Assembly: GCA_002729235.1 (NCBI GenBank)
Contig: PBTY01000066.1
Span: 40,328-104,327, forward strand
Source: Rickettsiales bacterium
GTDB taxonomy: Bacteria > Bacteroidota > Bacteroidia > Cytophagales > Cyclobacteriaceae
DNA: 64,000 nucleotides
Direction of reading: 5' to 3'
Position numbers and translations under genes: made by a program. The notes below the pieces were generated by a model. That model was not told where the DNA came from, made no database searches, and saw only the letters and a program-made list of their open reading frames with translations. This document shows, one piece after another, positions 28,234 through 37,447 of this stretch; position 1 is the stretch's first letter; each line of letters opens with the position of its first letter.

Positions 28234-28339
28234 TTCAAATGTAAAAAGTTGTCATTTGCAATGAGATAGGTAAAATGTTGTGATAATTACAACAAATACT
28301 TATATATATTTAGGATATGGTAAATTAAATGCTATATCT

Positions 28340-28882
28340 ATGAAAATCCACCGAATGACCTTTTTATTGATTTGTTCTATTTTTATGACCTTAATGAGTT
28401 GCTCTCCAAAGCCATATGTGCTGGATACCGATTATGATCGACATGGGCATTTCAAAGAGTACAAAAGCTTTACTTTCTTGAATATGGTTAACTCTGGAAA
28501 CGGAGCTTATGAAGAAGAAATCGTGAGAAACACCATCTTCAAGAGACTAATTGCAATGGGCTATAAGTACACTGAAGAAAACCCAGACTTATTAGTTTCC
28601 TGTAAGTTTTTCTATCAACCTGCCAGAGTTATCAAGTTTGATCAGTGCCATATTAATCAATGGCTAAAAGAGGATCAGGTTGAAAATTCCATGATCAAGA
28701 ATAGTTACAAACGTAATGTCAATCTACCAGCAGATGCTTGTCAGGTGTTTTTGATTGAAGCTAAATCTAATAGAATGATTTGGAAAGGGTATGCTGGTCA
28801 AAGTGAGCCCTGGACTCATGAGCAGCAGCTAGTTGCCAGTATTGGTCGAATGATGGATGAGTACCCTGTTGTAGTGTACTAA
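28340..28882 (+). CDS. DUF4136 lipoprotein
   Basis: 180 residues from the ATG at 28340, which begins a proper lipoprotein signal ending at Cys21 (LMSCSPKP). An open frame from 28280 adds an unlikely AT-rich extension. The DUF4136 pattern is visible: DYDRHGHFKEYKSFTFLN, IVRNTIFKRLIAMGYKYTEENPDLLVSCKF and the ending MIWKGYAGQSE. Outer-membrane or periplasmic lipoprotein of unknown function. Convergent with the aldo/keto reductase, sharing four bases of stop codons (CTAA at 28879-28882). Confidence 0.88.
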   Translation: MKIHRMTFLLICSIFMTLMSCSPKPYVLDTDYDRHGHFKEYKSFTFLNMVNSGNGAYEEEIVRNTIFKRLIAMGYKYTEENPDLLVSCKFFYQPARVIKFDQCHINQWLKEDQVENSMIKNSYKRNVNLPADACQVFLIEAKSNRMIWKGYAGQSEPWTHEQQLVASIGRMMDEYPVVVY

Positions 28883-29778
28883 ATCCGATGTTGATCGTAT
28901 TGATGCGCCACGCTTGAGTCTGAAAGTAATTGCATTTCCTCTTTGGACAAATCTGGACAAGAACTTAGGTTGATAATACCCTGGAGTTGCTCCAGGGTTC
29001 TAAATCCAACAACAGCAGTTGTGACAGAAGGATGTTGCAGAACAAATTTGACTGCAGTTTGTGCCTGATTTCTGTGTTCATTGGATAGTTGCTTCAGAGA
29101 GTTTTGAAGGTGATTAACTTGTTCCTCAGAATGATTCAAATAAGATTTAGCTGGTTTATCAGCAAGCAGTCCTTTTGCTAGAGCTCCTCTCGCCATCACA
29201 CCTACATTATTGGAGTGTAATACATTCAATACATTTTCTTCAGGTCGCCTATCCAGCAAGCTGTATTGAAGCATGTCACTGACCATATTAGACTGCTCAC
29301 TTAAGGATTTGATGACATTTGGTCGAATGGATGAGAGGCCATAATGCCTGATTTTACCAAGCGTTTTGAGTTCTTCAAAGGCTTCTATGATTTCTTCATG
29401 ATTATCCTCCATGGTGCCCCCATGCAATTGATAAATGTCGATGTAATCAGTTTGTAGTCTCTTAAGACTTTTATCTACCGCCTGAGAGATATATGATTTG
29501 CTGGCATTCCATCTCCATGTTGAGCCATCAGGTAGCCATTCGTTCCCAACTTTTGTTGCAATGATTACTTGATTTCTTATTGGTCTTAAGGTTTTACCGA
29601 CTAGCTCTTCATTAGCACCTTTGTCATAAAGGTCTGCTGTGTCAAAGTAATTTATGCCTTGATCAAATGCATTTTGCAGAATCTTCTCATTGTTCTTGCC
29701 GCTTAGGTCAAGGGACATGCAGCCAAAGCTAATTTCAGAGATCTCCAGATCTGTCTTTTGGAGTTTTCGGTAGTTCAT
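28879..29778 (-). CDS. Aldo/keto reductase
   Basis: 299 residues, NADPH-dependent TIM-barrel oxidoreductase. Catalytic tetrad visible as Asp/Tyr in YFDTADLYDKGANEELVG near 43, Lys in VIIATKVG near 75 and His in IYQLHGG near 115. C-terminal cofactor-binding TAVVGFRTLEQL. Substrate unknown. Lies 30 bases after batA on the same strand and may belong to the same transcript. Confidence 0.95.
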   Translation of the reverse strand: MNYRKLQKTDLEISEISFGCMSLDLSGKNNEKILQNAFDQGINYFDTADLYDKGANEELVGKTLRPIRNQVIIATKVGNEWLPDGSTWRWNASKSYISQAVDKSLKRLQTDYIDIYQLHGGTMEDNHEEIIEAFEELKTLGKIRHYGLSSIRPNVIKSLSEQSNMVSDMLQYSLLDRRPEENVLNVLHSNNVGVMARGALAKGLLADKPAKSYLNHSEEQVNHLQNSLKQLSNEHRNQAQTAVKFVLQHPSVTTAVVGFRTLEQLQGIINLSSCPDLSKEEMQLLSDSSVAHQYDQHRI

Positions 29779-29808
29779 ACCTGATCAACTGGTTGGCACA
29801 TAGAAAGT

Positions 29809-30849
29809 TTAATCCGTCATTGCATTGCTAATGAACGTGGACTTGGTCAATAACCAAAGTGCTAGAAAAACCAGTGCCCATCTAAGGTAGATGGCATAAT
29901 AATCCGTAGTATCCTTATAGCGTGTTTCTTTGATTTCTGCTTTTTCCAGTGCGTCAATTTCATTGAAAACCTCCTCCAGAGCAGCTTTGTCTGACACACG
30001 ATAGAAGTTGCCGTTTCCTATTTTGGCTATTTCTCTGAGGTTGGTTTCATCCAGAGTGTTTTCCACATATCTAGGTCTTCCAAAAAAGTCTGTACCGAAT
30101 GGTACTTTACCTTCTTTTCCTATGGCAATCGTATAGATTTTAATGTTGTATGCTTGAGCCAGTTTTGCTGCGGTGATTGGGTCTATGTTTCCTGCTGTAT
30201 TGTCTCCATCACTCAAGAGGATCATCACTTTGGATTTGCTATCTGATTCTCTTAGTCGGTTGGTGGATACGGCCAAAGCACTCCCAATCGCCGTGCCTCT
30301 ATTCTCTATCAGATCAAACGAAATATCGTCGATATAGCTATTCAATAGTTCATAATCGGTTGTCAAGGGAGATCTAGAGAAAGCATCCCCAGAGAAAACC
30401 ACTAAACCAATACGATCCTGGAATCTGCCGGCCACAAAGTTTCTCGCAACATCTTTGGCCGCTTCTAGTCGATTGGGCTTGAAATCCTCAATCTGCATAG
30501 ATTCCGAAATATCAATAGTCAGCATGATATCAATCCCTTCACTCCACTGCTCAACTTGTTCGTTGGTAGACTGGGGTCTGGCCAGTGCCACAATGATCAG
30601 TGCTAGGACCACATAGAACAGGATTGGGGGGATGAATCTTAATAGGCTAATAGGATCATTCTTAATATCATTTTTTGTCAGTGCAATAGGTAACCTGTCT
30701 CTGAACTGAGTTAGGATTATCCAGCGAAGGATTAGAATGACTGGAATGACTCCCAAGGCATAAAACCACATAGGTTGTTCCCAATCAAAAGAATTTAATT
30801 TGGACCATGAAAACCAGCTAGGTGAAAACCAATTGTCTAAAAACTCCAT
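29809..30849 (-). CDS. BatA-type von Willebrand factor A protein
   Basis: 346 residues of the BatA (aerotolerance operon) type: N-terminal membrane segments (MWFYALGVIPVILILRWIIL, FIPPILFYVVLALIIVALARPQ), a VWA domain with the metal-ion-dependent adhesion site DISES near 115, SGDAFSRSPLTTD and LLSDGDNTAGNIDP, and a C-terminal helix (YLRWALVFLALWLL). Such proteins are thought to act with MoxR ATPases in envelope protein complexes under oxidative stress. Follows the 321-residue-type protein by 2 bases. Confidence 0.93.
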   Translation of the reverse strand: MEFLDNWFSPSWFSWSKLNSFDWEQPMWFYALGVIPVILILRWIILTQFRDRLPIALTKNDIKNDPISLLRFIPPILFYVVLALIIVALARPQSTNEQVEQWSEGIDIMLTIDISESMQIEDFKPNRLEAAKDVARNFVAGRFQDRIGLVVFSGDAFSRSPLTTDYELLNSYIDDISFDLIENRGTAIGSALAVSTNRLRESDSKSKVMILLSDGDNTAGNIDPITAAKLAQAYNIKIYTIAIGKEGKVPFGTDFFGRPRYVENTLDETNLREIAKIGNGNFYRVSDKAALEEVFNEIDALEKAEIKETRYKDTTDYYAIYLRWALVFLALWLLTKSTFISNAMTD

Positions 30850-30851
30850 TC

Positions 30852-31754
30852 TTAGCTGTTCTTTATTTGATCAGTAATTACCGTATATCTGTGCTGCGTG
30901 AAATCATCAATGGCTTGAAAGTCTTTGAACAGATTGTCATCAATTATTCCACCGTAGACGCATCGGTCTATATTTTTCAACGTACCATTCAGTTCATTGG
31001 TGTACTCCAGAGACATAATCTCTTTGGTTGTCAATTTCGTGAATGGACGCTTCTCCATAGTTTCTAAGAAAGCCTTCCATTCTCCCAACGTTTTCTCTGC
31101 GAGTGATTGATTTGGACTCTTTCTAAGCTCTTGAATATTGATAGATAATTGCTGTGTGAATTTCTGGTATTCCTTCTTGAGCTTTCTAAGCTTGAATGCT
31201 TTTTGTATTCTTTTGCCAAATACCAGCAAACCGACGACCGCAACAACCAATAGAATCCCTAAAATGATCCAAATCAGTGGGTAGTTCACCATAGAATCAA
31301 CATCCTGATAAGCCAAATTGGTTTTAAGGCTCAAAGTGTCTGTGGCAGGAGGCAGCATGGTCGTAAAGATGATGGAATCGAGTGTGCCTTCAATGACTAC
31401 CGTATCGTCAGCGCTTTTAACCAAAAAAGCAGGTAGTGTCAGGTACTGTACTTCATCAATTTCATAACTCTGAAGGGTATAAACGGCAGAGTCATAAACC
31501 ATTCCGTTCTTAAGTAATCCAGGAATATACTTTTTGTCAGAAAACTCCCAGGGAGTAAATGAATACAACGTATCTGGAAGGACGATATCCAATGCTTCAG
31601 GGTAGCTAGCAGACATCCAGTACTCAATGTCTTCACCGATTCGTACACTATCCTGAACGAAGCCACCTTTTACAGTTACCTGTTGGGAGAAGCTGTGCAG
31701 AGTTAAAAGGACAAATGATATATAAAGAATAAAATTATCTCGGACGTTGCGCAT
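30852..31754 (-). CDS. Bat-operon membrane protein of unknown function
   Basis: About 300 residues from the ATG at 31754 (MRNVRDNFILYISF), which begins a signal peptide and overlaps the DUF58 gene by 20 bases; a frame from 31817 would overlap more and lacks a signal start. An exported beta-rich domain (residues about 25-155) is followed by one membrane helix (YPLIWIILGILLVVAVVGLLVFG) and a cytoplasmic helical tail with a basic coiled stretch (KAFKLRKLKKEYQKFTQQL). Position and topology match the protein usually found between DUF58 and BatA in Bacteroidota Bat operons. No sequence motif gives a function. Confidence 0.8.
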   Translation of the reverse strand: MRNVRDNFILYISFVLLTLHSFSQQVTVKGGFVQDSVRIGEDIEYWMSASYPEALDIVLPDTLYSFTPWEFSDKKYIPGLLKNGMVYDSAVYTLQSYEIDEVQYLTLPAFLVKSADDTVVIEGTLDSIIFTTMLPPATDTLSLKTNLAYQDVDSMVNYPLIWIILGILLVVAVVGLLVFGKRIQKAFKLRKLKKEYQKFTQQLSINIQELRKSPNQSLAEKTLGEWKAFLETMEKRPFTKLTTKEIMSLEYTNELNGTLKNIDRCVYGGIIDDNLFKDFQAIDDFTQHRYTVITDQIKNS

Positions 31755-32619
31755 TTGACTTGTTCCTGTGTCTAAACAATCGAACCAATTTAGGGACATA
31801 ATCATCCCCAGTTTCAACAGATAGATAGTTTACATCATTTCTTCTACAGAATGTTTCAAGTTCTGAGGTGTTTTTGCCATATGTTTTATTTAAAACATTT
31901 CTGAAATGACTGGAAGAGGAGTTGACCCAAAGCGTTCTTCCAGATTCTTTTTCGTATAATGGTACAATGCCAAGGTTTGGCATTTGTGACTCACGTTTAT
32001 CAAACAACTGAACTACCACCAGATCATGTTTTCTAGCCATACCTCGGAGACTGTGCATGTAGTTTTCATCAATAAAATCAGAAATCAAAAAAATCACAGC
32101 TCGTCTTTTCAGTATGCCAAGCGTGGTTTTAATGGCTTGATCCAGATTTGTTTTCTTGGATGTTGGTTTTAAGTTGAATATACTGGAAAGCAATTCATAG
32201 GAATGTTTCATTCCCTTGCCAGGTTTAATGTATTTCTCTTTTTGGTCAGAGAAACATAACAAACCAACTGCACTACTTTCTTTTACTGCGGATAATGCAA
32301 GGAGTGCGGCTATTTCTTTACCAGTATCAATTTTCTGACGCTTGGCAGAACCTATTTCTTGAGATGCTGAAACATCCAGAATGAACATTACCGTTTGTTC
32401 TTTTTCCTCAATGAAGGTTTTTACAAACGTTCCGTGCCCTTTTGCCGTTACATTCCAGTCGATGGTTCTAACATCGTCGCCGTATTGGTAGGTTCTGACA
32501 TCATCAAACTCTAGACCGGAACCTTTGAAGATGCTGTGAAAATCACCTTGCATCTGAGAGTTGATGGCTTTACGCACGCGTATTTCATATTTTCTCAGCT
32601 TTTTAAGGATTTCCTTCAT
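31735..32619 (-). CDS. DUF58 (VWA-like) protein of the Bat operon
   Basis: 294 residues of DUF58: IDWNVTAKGHGTFVKTFIEEKEQ near 55, the divergent MIDAS motif FILDVSASQ near 85, and VIFLISDFIDENYM near 180. N-terminal GDFHSIFKGSGLEFDDVRTYQYGDD is the family mark. Cytoplasmic partner of MoxR ATPases and Bat proteins. No moxR gene lies upstream: the next gene is divergent. The upstream minus-strand sequence has TACTTTG abutting the ATG, one T short of the promoter box. Confidence 0.93.
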   Translation of the reverse strand: MKEILKKLRKYEIRVRKAINSQMQGDFHSIFKGSGLEFDDVRTYQYGDDVRTIDWNVTAKGHGTFVKTFIEEKEQTVMFILDVSASQEIGSAKRQKIDTGKEIAALLALSAVKESSAVGLLCFSDQKEKYIKPGKGMKHSYELLSSIFNLKPTSKKTNLDQAIKTTLGILKRRAVIFLISDFIDENYMHSLRGMARKHDLVVVQLFDKRESQMPNLGIVPLYEKESGRTLWVNSSSSHFRNVLNKTYGKNTSELETFCRRNDVNYLSVETGDDYVPKLVRLFRHRNKSNAQRPR

Positions 32620-32649
32620 GCAAAGTATTTTTGGCTTCTTACGATCCGA

Positions 32650-32657
32650 TACATTTG
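32650..32657 (+). promoter_or_regulatory. -7 promoter box of the DUF4296-mutS2 run (TACATTTG)
   Basis: Exact TAnnTTTG match, 33 bases before the GTG at 32691. It lies downstream of the alternative TTG at 32631 and so argues for the shorter gene. Confidence 0.5.
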
Positions 32658-32690
32658 TACAAAATTATACGAACGCATAGACTTAAGCTT

Positions 32691-33053
32691 GTGAGAAATT
32701 CTTTTTTTATAGTTTTTACTCTGTTAATATTCGTTAATTGCTCTAAAAGCAAGCCTCAGAGACCACCAAATGTACTTACACGAGATCAAATGGTAGAAGT
32801 TCTCATAGAGGTGCATGTTTTGGAGGCGAAAGTTAAAAAACTCTACCTATCACGTGATAGCAGCAAAGTGGTCTATAACCATTATGAGAAGATGCTATTC
32901 GATGATTTGGGAATTAGTCAGGAGCAATATACAGAGTCTTTGGCCTTTTATGTAGATCAGATTGATCAAATGCAGGGGATCTACGATCAGGTGGTAGACA
33001 GTCTGTTGGACAGACAAAAATCAGGTAACGTAAATTCAGGTAATATAAATTGA
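32691..33053 (+). CDS. DUF4296 lipoprotein
   Basis: About 120 residues from GTG at 32691; this start gives a normal lipoprotein signal ending at Cys17 (LLIFVNCSKS) and follows the promoter box. DUF4296 is visible as DQMVEVLIEVHVLEAKV, followed by KVVYNHYEKMLFDDLGISQEQYTESLAFY. The C-terminus is low complexity (Asn/Gly/Ser). Probably an outer-membrane or periplasmic lipoprotein; function unknown. Its TGA overlaps the mutS2 ATG (TGATG). Confidence 0.85.
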   Translation: MRNSFFIVFTLLIFVNCSKSKPQRPPNVLTRDQMVEVLIEVHVLEAKVKKLYLSRDSSKVVYNHYEKMLFDDLGISQEQYTESLAFYVDQIDQMQGIYDQVVDSLLDRQKSGNVNSGNIN

Positions 33054-35431
33054 TGTTAGAATACCCTAACGATATTCAGGAGAAATTGGGAATGGATCAG
33101 GTAATCCAGCTGGTAAGAGCCAGGTGTAAATCTGATCATGGTGTTGAGTTTTTAGAAAAGGTACGACCTTCATCGCGTGTTGATGATATTTCTAAATGGT
33201 TGGATCAAACCAATGAGATGGTTAGAATACTCTCTTCAGGAGATAATTTACCTTCACGCGATTTTCAAGATTTGAGAGTATTCCTAAAGAAAATCAAGGT
33301 CAAGGGTACTTTTCTTCAAGGGGAAGATTTCAGTCAGCTTAGATCATTGCTAACACTGTTGTATCAATGGACACAATATGTCAAAAAAAACCAGGAAGAG
33401 TATCCACAGCTTTGTTCGTTGACTTATGGATTCATTGCGGATCTAGAGCTGATCAAGGAGATTGAGCAGATTGTTGACGAGAGGGGTGTTGTAAGGGATA
33501 CTGCCAGCCCGGAATTGGCCTCTATAAGAGCGCTGCTGATTCAGAAGGAGAAAGCTGTCAGAACTGCAATCAACAAAGTTCTCAGAAAAGCCATTCAAGA
33601 TAAACTTACTGATGAGGACAGTGCTGTTACTGTACGGGATGGCAGGCTGGTTATTCCTTTGAAAGCAGAGCATAAGAGAAGAATTCAAGGGTTTGTCCAT
33701 GATGAATCAGCCACTGGACAAACGGTTTACCTGGAGCCTACAGAGGCTTTGCAACTGAACAATGAAGTTCGAGAGCTACAGTACCAGGAGAAGAGGGAAA
33801 TTGCAAGAATTCTGACAAGGCTTACGGATCTTGTTCGTGAATCCATGGACGACCTTGAAAAAGGTTCTTTTTTCATTGGGTTGTTGGATTTCATTCATGC
33901 TAAGGGGGCATTTGCATTGGAAATTGAAGGTGTGAAACCTGAGGTAACCAAGAATCCTGAAATCAAGTGGCATCAAGCCAAACACCCATTGCTATGGTTG
34001 GCCCATAAAGAAACAGGAAAGTCAACTATTCCTCTTTCATTAGAACTCAATAGACAGTCCAACAGAATTTTAGTCATTTCAGGACCAAATGCCGGTGGTA
34101 AATCGGTTTCTCTGAAGTCTGTGGGGTTGCTTCAATACATGTTTCAGTGTGGTTTTCTGGTTCCCGTGAGTGAAGCATCGACTTTCGGTGTTTTTAGAAG
34201 TATTTTCCTGGATATTGGCGACACCCAGTCGTTGGAAAATGATTTAAGTACTTACAGCTCTCACTTGACAGCCATGAAGTATTTTCAAGAAATGGCTGAT
34301 CGAAATACATTGTTTTTAATCGATGAATTCGGAACAGGTACGGAGCCCCAATTTGGTGGTGCGATTGCCGAATCGATACTTGGGCAGTTGAACGAGCGTA
34401 AGTCTTTTGGAGTGGTTACGACTCATTATCAAAACCTTAAAAAATTTGCTGAGAATAAGTCAGGAGTGGTTAATGGGGCGATGAAATACGATGTTGGAGC
34501 GCTAGAACCTTTATTTGAGTTGGAGGTAGGAAAACCCGGCAGTTCCTTCGCTTTTGAGATTGCTAAGAAAATAGGACTACCTAAGCATATCATAGAGGAT
34601 GCGAAGAGTAAAGTGGGCACTAGTCAGGTAGACTATGAGCACTTATTGAATGCACTGGAAAAGGAGCGAGGTAAGTATGAAAAACTGACCAAAAAACTGG
34701 AGAAAGATGAGAAGGAAGTGTCTTCCATCAAAGCTGACTATGAGAGTTTGAAGGGAATGCTTCAAGAAGAGCAAAAGCGTCTGATCAAGGAAGCAAAGCA
34801 TGAAGCAAAACGAATAGTAGAAGATGCTAATAAGCGCATTGAAAATACCATTCGAACGATTCAGGAAACAAAAGCCGACAAAGCCAAGACCAAGGCTTTG
34901 AGAGAGGATTTAGATAAATACAAACAAGAGCAGGATAAGGCTATTGAAAAGGCTTCTGTAAAAAAGAAAAATCCGGAGATTAACGTGGGCGACAGTGTGA
35001 CTATAGAGGGACAAGATACTTCAGGCGAAGTAATGAATTTGAAAGGTAAACAAGCCCAGGTAAGATTTGGCAACATCATCTCATTCATCGATCTCAAGAA
35101 GTTGACTAGAGCTAATGTATCGCACCAACAGCAAGAGAAACGTTCACGACGTGTTGGCGGAATGAATATGGTGGAGAAAATGACTCAATTCAATGGGGAA
35201 ATTGATGTGCGTGGAATGCGCGCCGATGAGGCCTTAATGAAAGTTGATGAATACATCGATTCTGCTTTGTTGTTGGGAACTGATCAGGTCCGAATCATTC
35301 ATGGCAAAGGCCATGGTATACTTAGAGATGTCATCCGAACCCACCTAAAGGGGCATAGTAGCGTTGAGCGAACTGTCGATGAACATATTGAGATGGGAGG
35401 CAGTGGTATAACATTGGTGACGTTTCGGTAG
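33053..35431 (+). CDS. mutS2: Endonuclease MutS2 with Smr domain
   Basis: 792 residues from the ATG at 33053. MutS2 lacks mismatch recognition domains, acting in suppression of recombination or, in some bacteria, ribosome rescue. The core and clamp helices (residues about 1-320) precede the ATPase: Walker A ISGPNAGGKSVSLKSV near 345, TLFLIDEFGTGTEPQFGG and VTTHYQNLK. A long coiled coil follows (about 520-640, KYEKLTKKLEKDEKEV), and a C-terminal Smr nuclease domain with DVRGMRADEAL and IIHGKGHGILRDVIR. Full length. Directly followed by the cytochrome b5-like gene. Confidence 0.97.
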   Translation: MLEYPNDIQEKLGMDQVIQLVRARCKSDHGVEFLEKVRPSSRVDDISKWLDQTNEMVRILSSGDNLPSRDFQDLRVFLKKIKVKGTFLQGEDFSQLRSLLTLLYQWTQYVKKNQEEYPQLCSLTYGFIADLELIKEIEQIVDERGVVRDTASPELASIRALLIQKEKAVRTAINKVLRKAIQDKLTDEDSAVTVRDGRLVIPLKAEHKRRIQGFVHDESATGQTVYLEPTEALQLNNEVRELQYQEKREIARILTRLTDLVRESMDDLEKGSFFIGLLDFIHAKGAFALEIEGVKPEVTKNPEIKWHQAKHPLLWLAHKETGKSTIPLSLELNRQSNRILVISGPNAGGKSVSLKSVGLLQYMFQCGFLVPVSEASTFGVFRSIFLDIGDTQSLENDLSTYSSHLTAMKYFQEMADRNTLFLIDEFGTGTEPQFGGAIAESILGQLNERKSFGVVTTHYQNLKKFAENKSGVVNGAMKYDVGALEPLFELEVGKPGSSFAFEIAKKIGLPKHIIEDAKSKVGTSQVDYEHLLNALEKERGKYEKLTKKLEKDEKEVSSIKADYESLKGMLQEEQKRLIKEAKHEAKRIVEDANKRIENTIRTIQETKADKAKTKALREDLDKYKQEQDKAIEKASVKKKNPEINVGDSVTIEGQDTSGEVMNLKGKQAQVRFGNIISFIDLKKLTRANVSHQQQEKRSRRVGGMNMVEKMTQFNGEIDVRGMRADEALMKVDEYIDSALLLGTDQVRIIHGKGHGILRDVIRTHLKGHSSVERTVDEHIEMGGSGITLVTFR

Positions 35432-35662
35432 ATGAAAGAATACTCCAGGGCACAATTGGCGTTGCGAAACGGACAGGACCGAGAAGAGGTTTGGGTGGCT
35501 TATCAGGGGAGAATCTATGATGTAACTGCCTCGAGATTATGGCGAGACGGCAAACATTACGAACATTGGGCTGGTCAGGATCTTACCGACGAGCTTCCTG
35601 ATGCACCGCACACAGAGAAGGTTTTTGAAAGGTATCAACAAATTGGCACCTTAGCCTTATGA
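35432..35662 (+). CDS. Cytochrome b5-like heme-binding protein
   Basis: 76 residues comprising only a cytochrome b5 domain: EEVWVAYQGRIYDVTASRLWRDGKHYEHWAGQDLT and PDAPHTEKVFERY. The two histidines in HYEHWAG and APHTEKV are candidates for heme ligands. No membrane anchor, so a soluble electron carrier or ligand-binding module. The ATG follows the mutS2 stop with no gap, and the stop overlaps the kinase ATG (ATGA), so it is translated with both. Confidence 0.88.
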   Translation: MKEYSRAQLALRNGQDREEVWVAYQGRIYDVTASRLWRDGKHYEHWAGQDLTDELPDAPHTEKVFERYQQIGTLAL

Positions 35663-36480
35663 TAGCAATTGCTGATGCCGGAGGAACCAGTACAGAATGG
35701 AGATTGATTTCTAATGAAGGAATTTCCCAATTCCGTACAAAAGGCTTCAACCTTGCTTCTGATGATGTGAAGCAATTAAAAGATTCCTTACCAACCGAGT
35801 TGTTTGATCTATCACTGAAAGTGCTTCATTTTTACGGAGCTGGAGTGAGTGATAAAAATAGTAAAACGCTCAAGGATACGCTCGTTGACTATCTCAATGT
35901 TGAACAAATAAATGTTTATCCAGATACTTTAGCTGCAGCACGTGGCTTATTGGAAGAAAAGTCTGGATGGGTAGGAGTTTTAGGTACTGGAAGTGCAGTC
36001 TTTCATTACAACGGTTCTGTTATTGACAATAGAATCCCTTCTTTGGGCTATCTGATGGGTGATGAAGGGAGTGGAGTTGCTCTGGGTAGCGCTTTTATAC
36101 GCTCTTACTTAAGAGGACATTTTAGTGATCCATTGACTGATAAGATAAGGAAAGCATTTACAGAACTTAATGAAGCTAATGCTTTGCAAGAGGTCTATCA
36201 ATCAGGTAATTCCAAAGGGTACTTTAGTCAGTTTGTTGAATTCTTGGGAATAAACCAATCACAGGAAGAGTTGTACCAATTAATTTACGATTGTTTGGAT
36301 GAATTCTTTGAGAAATACTTTGTAGGTGACAAGCCTTCAGAAATTAGCTTTTCTGGGTCAATTGCATTTCATTTTGGAAACATATTGAATGCCGTGGCCC
36401 GCTCAAAATCAATCCGAATTAATAGAATTATTCAAAGCCCGATTGCCGGGCTAACCCTATACCATCAAAAAAATGGCTAA
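35659..36480 (+). CDS. BadF/BcrA-type sugar kinase, probably for amino sugars
   Basis: 273 residues of the BadF/BadG/BcrA/BcrD ATPase family in the N-acetylglucosamine kinase-like group. Phosphate-binding loops: MIAIADAGGTSTEWRL at the start, GVLGTGSAVFHYNG near 108 and GYLMGDEGSGVALG near 130. ATP-dependent phosphorylation of an N-acetyl sugar is likely. It overlaps murQ by 8 bases, so N-acetylmuramic acid or N-acetylglucosamine from recycled cell wall is the best guess (MurK-like); the substrate is inferred from context. Confidence 0.85.
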   Translation: MIAIADAGGTSTEWRLISNEGISQFRTKGFNLASDDVKQLKDSLPTELFDLSLKVLHFYGAGVSDKNSKTLKDTLVDYLNVEQINVYPDTLAAARGLLEEKSGWVGVLGTGSAVFHYNGSVIDNRIPSLGYLMGDEGSGVALGSAFIRSYLRGHFSDPLTDKIRKAFTELNEANALQEVYQSGNSKGYFSQFVEFLGINQSQEELYQLIYDCLDEFFEKYFVGDKPSEISFSGSIAFHFGNILNAVARSKSIRINRIIQSPIAGLTLYHQKNG

Positions 36481-37291
36481 CATTCCAGATACTGAAAAAA
36501 CATCCAAATACGATCATATTGAGAAGATGTCTACATTGGATATTGTCTCTAATATTAATCAAGAAGATCAGACAGTAGCGTTATCTGTACAGGCTGTTTT
36601 ACCTCAAGTAGCGACCTTAATTGATAAGATAGCCTCCAGAATGGAAAAAGGAGGGAGATTGTTCTATATCGGTTCTGGTACCAGTGGAAGGTTAGGGGTG
36701 GTGGATGCCTCAGAGTGCCCACCTACATTCGGAGTGCCACATGATATGGTCATAGGAATCATTGCCGGAGGGGATGGCGCCATTAGAAAGGCAGTGGAAT
36801 TTGCTGAAGATGATGAGAACCAGGCCTGGGAGGATCTTTTAGGATTTAAACCAGATGCAAATGATTCGGTCATTGGTATCGCCGCTTCTGGCAATACACC
36901 ATACGTCATTGGAGGTGTGGAAGCCGCCAAAAAACATGGATTACTCACGGGTTGTGTGGCTTGTAGTGTTAATTCCAGATTAGGTCGATCTGTCGATTAC
37001 CCAATAGAAGTGGTGGTAGGTCCAGAGTTTATTTCAGGAAGTACCCGTATGAAGTCCGGTACGGCTCAGAAAATGATATTAAACATGGTGACTACCGGTA
37101 TTATGATCCGTCTTGGGAGAATAAAAGGGAATAAAATGGTAGACATGCAACTTACCAATAAAAAGTTAGAACAACGAGGTGTTCGAATGTTGGTTCAGGA
37201 GTTGCAAATAGATGAAAGGAAGGCTGAAGATTTATTGCAAAAATTTGGTAGTGTTCGCGCTGCAATTGAGGGGTATGCTAATTTAATGTGA
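36473..37291 (+). CDS. murQ: N-acetylmuramic acid 6-phosphate etherase
   Basis: Cleaves the lactyl ether of MurNAc-6-phosphate giving GlcNAc-6-phosphate and lactate, in peptidoglycan recycling. 272 residues, SIS fold: FYIGSGTSGRLGVVDASECPPTFG with catalytic Glu81, IGIAASGNTPYVIGG near 138, EFISGSTRMKSGTAQK near 190. The C-terminus has a helix-hairpin-like end. Starts within the sugar kinase gene. It closes the run that begins with DUF4296, though unrelated genes (mutS2) share the transcript. Confidence 0.97.
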   Translation: MANIPDTEKTSKYDHIEKMSTLDIVSNINQEDQTVALSVQAVLPQVATLIDKIASRMEKGGRLFYIGSGTSGRLGVVDASECPPTFGVPHDMVIGIIAGGDGAIRKAVEFAEDDENQAWEDLLGFKPDANDSVIGIAASGNTPYVIGGVEAAKKHGLLTGCVACSVNSRLGRSVDYPIEVVVGPEFISGSTRMKSGTAQKMILNMVTTGIMIRLGRIKGNKMVDMQLTNKKLEQRGVRMLVQELQIDERKAEDLLQKFGSVRAAIEGYANLM

Positions 37292-37323
37292 ACAAAAATA
37301 GCTCAATGTTACGTTAATGTTAA

Positions 37324-37345
37324 GTATAAAATTTTGATTTTATAC
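37324..37345. repeat. Inverted repeat downstream of murQ
   Basis: Arms GTATAAAAT (37324-37332) and ATTTTATAC (37337-37345) with spacer TTTG. Very AT-rich; may be a weak terminator for murQ or a regulator site. Confidence 0.5.
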
Positions 37346-37428
37346 CACTTTAAACCTCATCGTTTTGTTTGTTTTTCATAATAACAGATATCTTTCTGAA
37401 TATTTCAAAAATCTTGAAAGAGCTTAAT

Positions 37429-37445
37429 CATTCGTCTAACGAATG
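37429..37445. promoter_or_regulatory. 17-base palindrome upstream of the TonB receptor
   Basis: Perfect arms CATTCGT and ACGAATG around CTA. Candidate binding site for a dimeric regulator, about 70-85 bases before the -7 box at 37514. Confidence 0.4.
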
Positions 37446-37447
37446 TT

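Noticed and set aside
32631-32690. TTG start for the DUF4296 gene at 32631
   Set aside because: It lies upstream of the promoter box at 32650-32657 and breaks the lipoprotein signal.
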